5,443 nucleotides of DNA from an uncultured Porphyromonadaceae bacterium. Lineage in GTDB: Bacteria; Bacteroidota; Bacteroidia; Bacteroidales; Muribaculaceae. The position numbers and the translations under genes were made by a program. Numbering within the stretch: the first letter of the stretch is position 1; every line of letters begins with the position of its first letter. A model generated the notes under the pieces. That model saw nothing but the letters and a program-made list of their open reading frames with translations. It was not told the DNA's origin and made no database searches. Shown piece after piece: positions 1-5,443 of the stretch. The stretch is from NCBI GenBank assembly GCA_900554265.1, contig USGZ01000141.1, positions 1 through 5,443 on the forward strand. The letters are read 5' to 3'.

Positions 1-1359
1 GACCGGCCCCGCGTAGCTGAACACGGTCATTTCCACGGGTGTGTCGAACTCGGCCTGGAGTTCCTCCTCGCTGCGTCCGGCCACGCGGGCCACGCGTGCG
101 CGCTCGCTCTGGCGGATGGCGTTGCGGATGAGGGTGGCGCGCATGTTGTCCGAGAGTTCGCCGCGGTTGGAGGTGTAGGGCGCGGAACTTACGCCGCGTT
201 TTTCGCGGAAGAACTGGCCCTGGAGGTTTTCCATATGCTCGCGCACGGCTTCCTCGGCGTAGGTCTGCATGCGGGAGTCGATGGTGGTGTATATCTTGAG
301 GCCGTCGTTGTAGATGTCGTACTTGGTCCCGTCGGGTTTGAGGTTCTTCTCGGCCCAGCCGTAGAGGGGGTTGGTGGCCCAGAGGATGGAGTCGTCCGTA
401 TAGCGCTGGCCGTCCCAGCTGGGATAGTCCGAGCGCTCGGGATGGCGGGCGGTCAGGAAGCGGCGCAGCTCCTCGCGGAAGTAGGGCGCCAGGCCTTCCT
501 TGTGGTCTACGCGCTGGAAATCGAGGGTCAGCGGCAGCTGCGAGAGGCTGTCGAATTCCTGCTGCGATATCCTGTCGTTGCGGAGCATCAGGTCGAGGAC
601 GGTGTTGCGGCGGGAGCGTGTGCGCTCCGGATGGCGCACGGGGTTGTAGAAGCTCGGATTCTTGACCATGCCGACGAGCGTGGCGGCCTCGAGGGTATTG
701 AGCTCCGAGGCGTCCTTGTTGAAGTAGACCTTGGCGGCGCTCTTGATGCCGACGGCGTTATAGAGGAAGTCGAACTGGTTGAGGTACATTTTCAGGATTT
801 CCTCCTTCGAATAGTAGCGCTCGAGCTTTACGGCGATCATCCATTCGATAGGCTTCTGCATCGCTCGCTGGAGGATGTTGTTGCTGGCCGGGGTGTAGAG
901 CTGCTTGGCCAGCTGCTGGGTGATGGTCGAGCCGCCGCCGGCGTTGCGGTTCTGGAACAGGAGGGTCTTGACGGCCACGCGGCCCATGGCCCGGAGGTCG
1001 ATGCCGGAGTGGTCCTCGAAGCGGGCGTCCTCGGTTGAAATGAGCGCGTCGACCACCGCCGGCGAGATTTCGTCGAAGTCGGCGTAAACGCGGTTGCCGG
1101 TATTGCGGAAGTAGCGGCCGAGCTCCTGGCCGTCGGAGGAGTAGACAATGGACGCGAACTTGTCCTGCGGGTTCTTGAGTTCCTCGATTGGCGGCATGTA
1201 GCCTATGACGCCGTTGTACACCAGGATGAGGAACACTGTGGCGAACAGCGCCCCGGCAGCGAAGATTATCCAGAGCACCATCACGGTGCGGCGCACCCAT
1301 GACTTGCCGGAGGGTTTCCTGTCGGCACCTTTCTTTTCGTCTATAACTATTTTGGCCAT
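1..1359 (-). CDS. mrcA: Class A penicillin-binding protein (PBP1A-type), N-terminal part
   Basis: Bifunctional peptidoglycan synthase: it polymerises lipid II into glycan strands and cross-links peptides, anchored in the inner membrane and acting in the periplasm. The 453 codons in the window begin at the ATG at 1359 and run off the left edge. A basic cytoplasmic N-terminus (about residues 1-24) is followed by one membrane segment (about 25-47). The glycosyltransferase family 51 domain shows all its motifs: EDARFEDHSG at 110-119 with catalytic Glu110, GGSTITQQLAKQLY at 142-155, a KPIEW segment with the second acidic residue Glu172, EEILKMYLN at 186-194, and LEAATLVG around 223-230. The EWMIAVKLE wording and the longer spacer before Glu172 look like Bacteroidota PBPs. 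YTTIDSRM at 357-364 marks the lead-in to the transpeptidase half. The SxxK, SxN and KTG motifs lie outside the window, so bifunctionality is inferred from the family. It has its own promoter in the upstream gap. The symbol follows PBP1A usage; assignment to class A is firm, the exact paralogue less so. Confidence 0.95.
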   Translation of the reverse strand, partial: MAKIVIDEKKGADRKPSGKSWVRRTVMVLWIIFAAGALFATVFLILVYNGVIGYMPPIEELKNPQDKFASIVYSSDGQELGRYFRNTGNRVYADFDEISPAVVDALISTEDARFEDHSGIDLRAMGRVAVKTLLFQNRNAGGGSTITQQLAKQLYTPASNNILQRAMQKPIEWMIAVKLERYYSKEEILKMYLNQFDFLYNAVGIKSAAKVYFNKDASELNTLEAATLVGMVKNPSFYNPVRHPERTRSRRNTVLDLMLRNDRISQQEFDSLSQLPLTLDFQRVDHKEGLAPYFREELRRFLTARHPERSDYPSWDGQRYTDDSILWATNPLYGWAEKNLKPDGTKYDIYNDGLKIYTTIDSRMQTYAEEAVREHMENLQGQFFREKRGVSSAPYTSNRGELSDNMRATLIRNAIRQSERARVARVAGRSEEELQAEFDTPVEMTVFSYAGPV

Positions 1360-1412
1360 AATATGCAGATTCAAATCCGCCGGGCGCGTTCAGGCCGCGG
1401 CGAGTGTGAGTG

Positions 1413-1444
1413 CAAAATTAATTATTTGGCGCGAGGCTGCAAAA
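1413..1444 (-). promoter_or_regulatory. Bacteroidota-type promoter for the PBP gene
   Basis: Read on the minus strand, a TTTTG at 1444-1440 serves as the -33 element. It is followed by a 19-bp spacer (1439-1421) and then TAATTTTG at 1420-1413, which fits the Bacteroidota -7 consensus TAnnTTTG exactly. Transcription would start at about 1405-1408, giving a leader of about 45-50 nt before the PBP start codon at 1359. The site lies in the only AT-rich patch nearby, directly upstream of a gene separated from the operon above it. The match is seen in the sequence; promoter activity is inferred. Confidence 0.65.
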
Positions 1445-1458
1445 TTTTGCCCGTACCT

Positions 1459-1482
1459 GGCTACCCGGGAGAAACGGTACCC
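1459..1482 (-). terminator. Weak stem-loop after the operon, possible terminator
   Basis: On the minus strand GGGTACC (1482-1476) can pair with GGTAGCC (1465-1459). This gives six base pairs with one G-G mismatch around a loop of about ten bases, starting about 7 nt after the thioesterase stop codon. The position suits the end of the six-gene operon, but the stem is short and imperfect and no T-run follows directly, so a standard intrinsic terminator is not well supported. Confidence 0.2.
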
Positions 1483-1489
1483 GTGCGAT

Positions 1490-1933
1490 TCAGAGCTTGC
1501 GGCCTTCGAATTCGCCGAGGCGCCGGCGCCAGTCGTCGCTGATGGGCGCGGTCTGCCCGGTGGCGGCGTCGAACTGGACGAGTACCGTGGTTATGGCGGC
1601 ATGAATCTTGCGGCCTCCGTCGCTGACCACGCGCTGCTCGAGCGTCAGCGAGCTGGTGCCGATGGAGGCAACGGCGGTGAATACTTCGGCGCGGTCCGAA
1701 GGCAGCAGCGGATGGGCGAATTCGGCGGTGATGCCGGCGATTACCAGGCCGTTCTCCGTCGGGTCGAAGGGACGGTCGAGGAACTGCGTGAAATACTGGA
1801 ACTTACCCAGGTCGCAGTACTGGAAATAGGAGGTGTTGTTGGCGTGGCCGAACATGTCGAAGTCCGAGAAACGCATCTGCACGGGGGTGCGGAACTTGAA
1901 TTCTATGCCTGGGTCGTGAATCTGTCGGGACAT
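1490..1933 (-). CDS. Hotdog-fold acyl-CoA thioesterase (4HBT/YbgC-FadM-like)
   Basis: Predicted cytoplasmic thioesterase of 147 residues, the usual length for a single hotdog domain, hydrolysing an acyl-CoA or acyl-ACP thioester; the actual substrate cannot be read from the sequence. The N-terminal strand leads into RFSDFDMFGHANN at residues 21-33, the family signature. Asp26 is in the position of the catalytic aspartate of 4-hydroxybenzoyl-CoA thioesterase (Asp17), and GHANN begins the long central helix, followed by SYFQYCDLGKFQYF. A later stretch (about 93-122, through LTLEQRVVSDGG and AAITTVLVQFD) supplies the remaining beta-strands. There is no signal peptide. The start codon lies 2 bp after the DUF721 stop codon (TGACAATG), so translational coupling is likely and it appears to be the last gene of the operon. 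Similar proteins are often annotated YbgC, FadM or PaaI; the family is secure, the subfamily is not. Confidence 0.9.
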   Translation of the reverse strand: MSRQIHDPGIEFKFRTPVQMRFSDFDMFGHANNTSYFQYCDLGKFQYFTQFLDRPFDPTENGLVIAGITAEFAHPLLPSDRAEVFTAVASIGTSSLTLEQRVVSDGGRKIHAAITTVLVQFDAATGQTAPISDDWRRRLGEFEGRKL

Positions 1934-1935
1934 TG

Positions 1936-2229
1936 TCAGTGGATGGCGATATTGGTTACTATTTCTTCTCCGAGGGCCTCGTTGATGCGCTGGCGCAGGT
2001 TCTCCCGCGCGTAGCCGAGTTCCTCTTTCAGTGGCGCCGAGGCGATGAACACGTGCATCACCCCGTCGTCGGTCATGCTTATGCGCCGGGTGTACGCCGC
2101 TATCGACGGCCCGACGATTTCAGGCCACAGCGACACGGCGGAACTGCGCTTTACGTCCGGCGCCAGGCCGGCGCGCGCTATCATGTCCGTGAGTATGTCG
2201 CCCACAAGGCGCGGATAGGTCTTTTTCAT
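1936..2229 (-). CDS. DUF721 (DciA-like) family protein
   Basis: A short protein of 97 residues made up almost entirely of one DUF721 domain. The recognisable core is SLWPEIVGPSIAAYT at about 33-47, with Trp35 and Gly40 matching the W..iVG..ia pattern of the family. After it come a small beta segment (about 57-63, MHVFIAS) and a helical end containing LKEELGYARENLRQRI. Family knowledge: DUF721 includes DciA, the ancestral bacterial factor that helps load the replicative helicase DnaB, and DUF721 genes are often found beside recF. That this copy loads helicase is inference. The ATG at 2229 overlaps the recF TGA by 4 bp (ATGA), which fixes the start and implies translational coupling; an open frame continues upstream inside recF but is a shadow. 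The protein is short for DciA, lacking any extended disordered tail. No signal peptide or membrane segment is present. Confidence 0.85.
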   Translation of the reverse strand: MKKTYPRLVGDILTDMIARAGLAPDVKRSSAVSLWPEIVGPSIAAYTRRISMTDDGVMHVFIASAPLKEELGYARENLRQRINEALGEEIVTNIAIH

Positions 2230-3347
2230 ACTTCGAGGAGCGAGAATCTGCCGCTGTCTACGCTCCACAGGCGGCTCGGGGCGCCCGTGGCGGAAATCTG
2301 GCCTACGATTTCGTCCAGGTGGCGGCGGTTGGTGTCGGTAATGAATATCTGCCCGAAGGCGGCGCTGTCCGCCACCGTGGCGATGATGCGTTCGACGCGT
2401 CCGGCGTCGAGCTTGTCGAAGATATCGTCCAGAAGCAGAAGCGGCTGCAGGCCGAGGTCGGTGTGCAGTAGCTCGTACTGGGCGAAGCGCAGGGCCGAGG
2501 TGTAGGTCTTGGTCTGGCCCTGGGAGGCCACGCGGCGCACCGGGGCGCCGTCGAGCGTCATGTCCAGGTCGTCGCGGTGCGGGCCGGAGGATGTGTAGCC
2601 CAGGATGAGGTCGCGGCTGCGGACGGCGGCGAGTTTCTCCGCGAAAGCGCCCGGCTCGCCGGCGGCATCCCTGAGCGAGGGCAGGTACTCCAGTCCCGGC
2701 ACCTCGGTGCCGGATATTGACGCGTAGAAGCGCCGGAACACCGGCAGTAGAGCCTCGACGCACTCGCGCCGGCGACGGCAGAGATAAGCCGCGGCGGCGT
2801 CCATCTGGATTTCCAGGGCCTCGTAGAGGGCGGCGTCATCGGCCTGGTCGCGCAGGAGGCGGTTGCGGCGCTCGAGCAGGTCGCCGTAGCGGACCAGGGC
2901 CTCGAGGTAGCGCGGGTCGCTCTGCGAGGATATCTGGTCCATCAGGCGCCGGCGCTCCGAGGGCTCGCCGGCCGTCAGGGTGAAGTCCGCCGGCGACAGG
3001 AGCACCAGCGGAAAGGCGCCGAGATGGTCGGCGATGCGCTTGTATTCCTTTCCCGCACGCTTGAAGCTCTTGCGTCGCCCCGGACGGATGGCCACGTTTA
3101 GCTCCTCGTCGATGCCGCGGCGCAGGTAGCGCCCGTTGACCATGGCGAAGTCCTCGCCGCGCTTGATCAGCTGGGTGTCCGTCACGCCGGTGAAGCTGCG
3201 GCAGTAGCTCAGCAGGTAGAGCGCGTCCAGCAGGTTGCTCTTGCCCATGCCGTTGTCGCCCAGGAAGCAGTTGATCTTCGGCGACAGCTCCAGGGTGGCC
3301 GAGGCGATGTTCTTGAAGTTGGCGAGCGTCAGCGCGGTGAGCCTCAT
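2226..3347 (-). CDS. recF: DNA replication and repair protein RecF
   Basis: RecF, a 373-residue SMC/ABC-type ATPase of normal family length. Working with RecO and RecR, it helps load RecA at single-strand gaps and stalled forks. The sequence shows the full motif set: the N-terminal LTLANFKNI, Walker A GDNGMGKS at 30-37, the RecF hallmark GPHRDDL at 255-261, the ABC-signature region ASQGQTK at 274-280, and Walker B LLLLDD at 303-308 followed by IFDKLD with the D-loop. The middle (about 125-215) is rich in charged and helical residues, as expected for the arm region. All catalytic motifs are intact. The gene begins 16 bp after the esterase stop codon and overlaps the DUF721 gene by 4 bp. Neither dnaA nor dnaN is seen beside it, unlike the classic dnaA-dnaN-recF arrangement. 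No internal promoter matching the Bacteroidota consensus was noticed just upstream, so it is probably transcribed from the operon promoter. Confidence 0.98.
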   Translation of the reverse strand: MRLTALTLANFKNIASATLELSPKINCFLGDNGMGKSNLLDALYLLSYCRSFTGVTDTQLIKRGEDFAMVNGRYLRRGIDEELNVAIRPGRRKSFKRAGKEYKRIADHLGAFPLVLLSPADFTLTAGEPSERRRLMDQISSQSDPRYLEALVRYGDLLERRNRLLRDQADDAALYEALEIQMDAAAAYLCRRRRECVEALLPVFRRFYASISGTEVPGLEYLPSLRDAAGEPGAFAEKLAAVRSRDLILGYTSSGPHRDDLDMTLDGAPVRRVASQGQTKTYTSALRFAQYELLHTDLGLQPLLLLDDIFDKLDAGRVERIIATVADSAAFGQIFITDTNRRHLDEIVGQISATGAPSRLWSVDSGRFSLLEV

Positions 3348-3363
3348 GCGGGGTTATTCGGGT

Positions 3364-4197
3364 TTATCGGTTGAAATATTCGTTGAAGTAGAGCAGCGCG
3401 TAGAGCACGGCGTTGTTCCAGTATTGCCACGAATGGCCGCCGGGACGGCAGATGTAGTCGTGGGGCACTTCGGCGGTGAGCAGGTCCTCGTGGAGCTGCT
3501 TGTTGACCTGGTAGAAGAAGTCCTTGTCGCCGCAGTCGAGCACGATGGCGATGTCGCCTGCCTTGAGCTCGGGAACCTTGGTTGCCACCGTTGCGGCCTC
3601 CCAGCGCTCGGGATGCTCCTCGATGGTACCTATGGCCTCCTTGATTTCCCAGTTGTTGCCGAAGGGCCGGATGTCGACCCCGCCGCTGATGGCCTCGGCG
3701 GCGCCGAACATCTGCGGATGGCGCGCGGCCAGGTAGAGCGCTCCGTGGCCGCCCATGCTCAGGCCGGCGATGGCGCGCTTGGAGCGGTCGTCGATGGTGG
3801 GATAGTGCGAGTCGATGTAGGGTACCAGGCTGTTGACGAAGAAGGTCTCGACCTGCTGTCCGGGCTTGCCGGGAGCGTCGAGATACCAGGTATTGCCGAC
3901 GCCGGGCGTAACGACGATGATGCCGTACTGGTCGGCCAGTTCGCCGATGCGCGGCTGCTTGGAGAGCCAGTTGGTCTCGTCGCCGCCATAGCCGTGGAGG
4001 AGGTAGACGGTCGGGCAGCGGTCGCCGGCGACGGCGCGGTCCGGCACGGCTACCAGCGCCGGCATGGCGTGGTCCAGACCGGGGCCGCTCACGGCGATTG
4101 TATCTGTTCTGAAAGCGCTGGCGGCGCCGATGCCCAGGAGCGTCAGCAGCATGAATGCCAGTGCGCGTAATCTTGCGGTGTTGAGCTTGTTATTCAT
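3364..4197 (-). CDS. Secreted alpha/beta-hydrolase esterase (esterase D/FrmB-like family)
   Basis: Predicted exported carboxylesterase of the putative-esterase family (PF00756-type), 277 residues. A signal peptide is clear: basic MNNKLNTARLR, a hydrophobic stretch of about 12-26, and cleavage probable after ASA at about residue 28. No lipobox cysteine is present, so the product should be soluble in the periplasm or secreted. The domain shows the oxyanion-hole segment YLLHGYGGDETNW (65-77), the nucleophile elbow GLSMGG with Ser147, a probable acid at Asp226 in CGDKDFF, and catalytic His255 in PGGHSWQYW. Relatives include feruloyl and acetylxylan esterases, mycolyltransferase-like proteins and S-formylglutathione hydrolases; export argues against the last as its role. 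The substrate is unknown, and a polysaccharide-linked ester is only a guess. It lies 6 bp after rsmD and 16 bp before recF, so it is probably co-transcribed with them. Confidence 0.92.
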   Translation of the reverse strand: MNNKLNTARLRALAFMLLTLLGIGAASAFRTDTIAVSGPGLDHAMPALVAVPDRAVAGDRCPTVYLLHGYGGDETNWLSKQPRIGELADQYGIIVVTPGVGNTWYLDAPGKPGQQVETFFVNSLVPYIDSHYPTIDDRSKRAIAGLSMGGHGALYLAARHPQMFGAAEAISGGVDIRPFGNNWEIKEAIGTIEEHPERWEAATVATKVPELKAGDIAIVLDCGDKDFFYQVNKQLHEDLLTAEVPHDYICRPGGHSWQYWNNAVLYALLYFNEYFNR

Positions 4198-4203
4198 GGT
4201 GTC

Positions 4204-4782
4204 TTACGATAATGTGTCGGTATTTTCGGAGGTCTCGCCTTCCTTTTCGGGAATGCGGAAAATTGAGAAGTTCACCGAGCCGTAGGCGCGGTGCTCGCTG
4301 AAGTGGGGCAGGCCGGAGAAGTCGAATTTCTGCGAATGTTCCATCACGAAGATGCCTCCGGGGCGCAGCATCCCCGACTCGAGGATTTTGCCCGGAATCT
4401 CGCCGAAGCCGGGGAGGTCGTAGGGCGGATCGGCAAAGACGATGTCGAAACTGCCGCCGCGGCTCTCGATATAGCGCAGGGCGTCGCCGCGCACCAGGGT
4501 GTAGTTGTCGGCGCCAAGCTCGCGGATTACCTTGGCGATGAACGCCTGCTGGGTGCGCGCCTTCTCGACGCCCGTGGCCGTCCGGCAGCCGCGGGAAAGG
4601 AACTCGTAGCTCATGGCGCCGGTGCCCGCGAAGAGGTCCAGGGCGTCCTTGCCTTCGAAGTCGACCGTGTTCTCGAGCACGTTGAAAATATTCTCGCGGG
4701 CGAAGTCCGTGGTGGGCCGCGCCGTGATGTTCGTCGGCACGTCGAAGCGCCGGCGGCCGTATTTGCCTCTGATTATTCGCAT
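4204..4782 (-). CDS. rsmD: 16S rRNA (guanine(966)-N2)-methyltransferase RsmD
   Basis: SAM-dependent methyltransferase of 192 residues, matching family length, that methylates N2 of G966 in 16S rRNA during small-subunit assembly. Visible signatures are the start MRIIRGKYGRRRF, the RPTTDFARENIFNVL segment (22-36) typical of RsmD, motif I DLFAGTGAMSYE (49-60) for SAM binding, an acidic GVEKA (71-75) that ends strand 2, and the catalytic DPPY at 118-121. The last 15 or so residues (EKEGETSENTDTLS) are a polar tail beyond the fold. The ATG at 4782 was chosen because the protein then starts with the family's own N-terminus. The frame is open much further upstream, but that part shadows the DUF3822 gene. 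The start overlaps the end of DUF3822 by 10 bp, and the stop lies 6 bp before the esterase start. Confidence 0.97.
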   Translation of the reverse strand: MRIIRGKYGRRRFDVPTNITARPTTDFARENIFNVLENTVDFEGKDALDLFAGTGAMSYEFLSRGCRTATGVEKARTQQAFIAKVIRELGADNYTLVRGDALRYIESRGGSFDIVFADPPYDLPGFGEIPGKILESGMLRPGGIFVMEHSQKFDFSGLPHFSEHRAYGSVNFSIFRIPEKEGETSENTDTLS

Positions 4783-5443
4783 AGTGGTAGGATTACCGAC
4801 GGGAAGGGCGCGGCGGTGGCGTCGCCGCCGGCACGGTAGGCCGCCGAGGGGAAGATTACGGGAAGGACGGAGCGCACGTAGCGCCGCAGCGTAGGCGTCA
4901 GCACCTCGCGCCGGGCGCGGTCGCCGCAGAGGTAGAGGTCGTCGGCCGTAGTGTTGAAGCCGTTGAGCACCAGCGTGGACATGATCATGAACAGGGCGTC
5001 GTTGTCCGTCGCCGCCGTCTTGCTCGCAAGGCTCCGCAGCCGTCCGTCGGCTCCGCAGCAGATTATGTCGACCTGGCTGTGGCCGTGGAAATGGACCCAG
5101 GTCTTGCCGAAGTTGCCCTGCGCCGCCTTGCTCATGAAGTAGCTGCCCAGGATGCCCAAGGGGTGGTGCAGGCGCGGGTTGCGGAAGGTACGCGCAAGGA
5201 AGTTGGCCGTGTCCGCCGGCAGCGTCCAGACCAGGCGGACGTCGGCGCCGGCTATGTCGTCGACGAAGAGCGTCGAGTCCTCGTCCAGGATTCCGGCGCA
5301 CTCGGCCGCCGCCTCGCAGGCGCCGCGGTCGAAGAACGACGGAACGGCCGTGTAGCCCGATGTGCGGCAGACGACATCCACGCGCCCGAAGTCGCTCAGC
5401 AGCGCCGGAATCGAGTAGACAGCCTCCTCCAGAGCCTCGCGTG
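4773..5443 (-). CDS. DUF3822 family protein, 5' end missing
   Basis: The C-terminal 222 residues of a protein whose start lies beyond the right edge; the frame is open from 5441 with no stop. It matches the pattern of the Bacteroidota-specific DUF3822 family: YSIPALLSDFGRVDVVCRT near the beginning of the visible part, followed by the TAVPSFFD segment, and placement directly upstream of rsmD, an arrangement commonly seen in this phylum. Function is unknown. The visible part alternates short strands and helices: HFHGHSQVDIICC, then GRLRSLASKTA, a helix with DALFMIMSTLVLNGF, then DLYLCGD and a final helix. This order is reminiscent of actin-like (ASKHA) folds such as PilM, but that is inference. 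There is no membrane segment in the visible part. An in-frame GTG at 5381 is not a credible start, because family-like sequence continues upstream of it. The end overlaps rsmD by 10 bp. Confidence 0.82.
   Translation of the reverse strand, partial: REALEEAVYSIPALLSDFGRVDVVCRTSGYTAVPSFFDRGACEAAAECAGILDEDSTLFVDDIAGADVRLVWTLPADTANFLARTFRNPRLHHPLGILGSYFMSKAAQGNFGKTWVHFHGHSQVDIICCGADGRLRSLASKTAATDNDALFMIMSTLVLNGFNTTADDLYLCGDRARREVLTPTLRRYVRSVLPVIFPSAAYRAGGDATAAPFPSVILPLCE

Larger units (their letters stand above)
1360..1489. other. Intergenic region between thioesterase and PBP genes
   Basis: This is the only sizeable non-coding gap in the window (130 bp). It holds an AT-rich island (about 1411-1448) in otherwise GC-rich DNA. 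The island contains the promoter elements for the PBP gene, a 9-bp direct repeat TGCAAAATT (1411-1419 and 1438-1446), and a perfect 12-bp palindrome GCAAAATTTTGC (1439-1450). An imperfect stem-loop (1459-1482) sits just after the thioesterase stop codon. No small ORF or RNA gene was recognised. Confidence 0.7.

Noticed and set aside
235..1038. Open frame of 267 codons on the plus strand, antisense to the PBP gene
   Set aside because: It lies opposite a gene with intact GT51 motifs. Its translation is low-complexity, rich in Val, Gly, Leu, Glu and Ala, as expected from reading GC-rich codons backwards. No domain is recognisable.
1351..1450. Possible divergent promoter on the plus strand in the PBP upstream gap
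   Set aside because: The palindrome gives TTTTG on both strands, but no TAnnTTTG at suitable spacing was found on the plus strand, and no plus-strand gene follows.
1205..2014. Open frame of 269 codons on the plus strand crossing the PBP-thioesterase gap
   Set aside because: It runs opposite the PBP N-terminus, the promoter region and the thioesterase, and shows no domain. The thioesterase on the minus strand has a clear family signature, so this frame is a shadow.
2230..2763. Upstream in-frame extension of the DUF721 gene, giving a 275-residue protein
   Set aside because: It overlaps the recF coding region, which carries intact ATPase motifs, and its composition is Arg/Pro-rich shadow sequence. 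The ATGA junction gives a natural start at 2229.
3235..4170. Open frame of 311 codons on the plus strand, antisense to the esterase and the recF 5' end
   Set aside because: Long, but it spans parts of two well-supported minus-strand genes, has a Val/Gly/Asp-rich composition typical of a shadow frame, and has no recognisable motif or promoter. The large size is explained by GC-biased codon use opposite.
4783..5301. Upstream in-frame extension of rsmD, giving a 365-residue protein
   Set aside because: The extension is Arg/Pro/Gly-rich shadow sequence over the DUF3822 gene. RsmD proteins start at the MRIIRG segment, and the 192-residue product fits the family length.

Overview
The window reads as an ordinary chromosomal housekeeping segment of a GC-rich member of the Bacteroidota, most likely a Bacteroidales gut lineage (Muribaculaceae- or Alistipes-like; this narrower placement is inference). 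Three things support it: the DUF3822-rsmD gene pair, a class A penicillin-binding protein with Bacteroidota-style glycosyltransferase motifs, and a good match to the Bacteroidota promoter form (TTTG / TAnnTTTG) with no clear Shine-Dalgarno sequences before the starts.

All seven genes lie on the minus strand, so transcription runs from high to low coordinates. From 5443 down to 1490 there is one tightly packed row of six genes: a DUF3822 protein (5' end outside the window), rsmD (16S rRNA m2G966 methyltransferase), a secreted alpha/beta-hydrolase esterase, recF, a short DUF721 (DciA-like) protein, and a hotdog-fold acyl-CoA thioesterase. Junctions are a 10-bp overlap, a 6-bp gap, a 16-bp gap, a 4-bp ATGA overlap and a 2-bp gap. 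This points to a single operon whose main promoter lies beyond 5443.

A 130-bp non-coding gap (1360-1489) follows, holding an AT-rich island with a well-formed Bacteroidota-type promoter. It should drive the last gene, a class A (bifunctional) penicillin-binding protein. Only its first 453 residues are in the window: the N-terminal anchor and the whole glycosyltransferase domain, but not the transpeptidase active site.

In functional terms the row combines rRNA modification (rsmD), DNA repair and replication (recF, DUF721), acyl-thioester turnover (thioesterase) and an extracytoplasmic hydrolase, next to a cell-wall polymerase. I see no mobile elements, RNA genes, CRISPR arrays or defence systems. 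No long stretch lacks a gene. The long open frames on the plus strand are best explained as GC-driven shadows of the minus-strand genes. I found no convincing new system. The points most worth a second look are the recF-DUF721 coupling, the uncharacterised DUF3822 protein, the secreted esterase placed inside an information-processing operon, and the repeat and palindrome structure of the PBP promoter.
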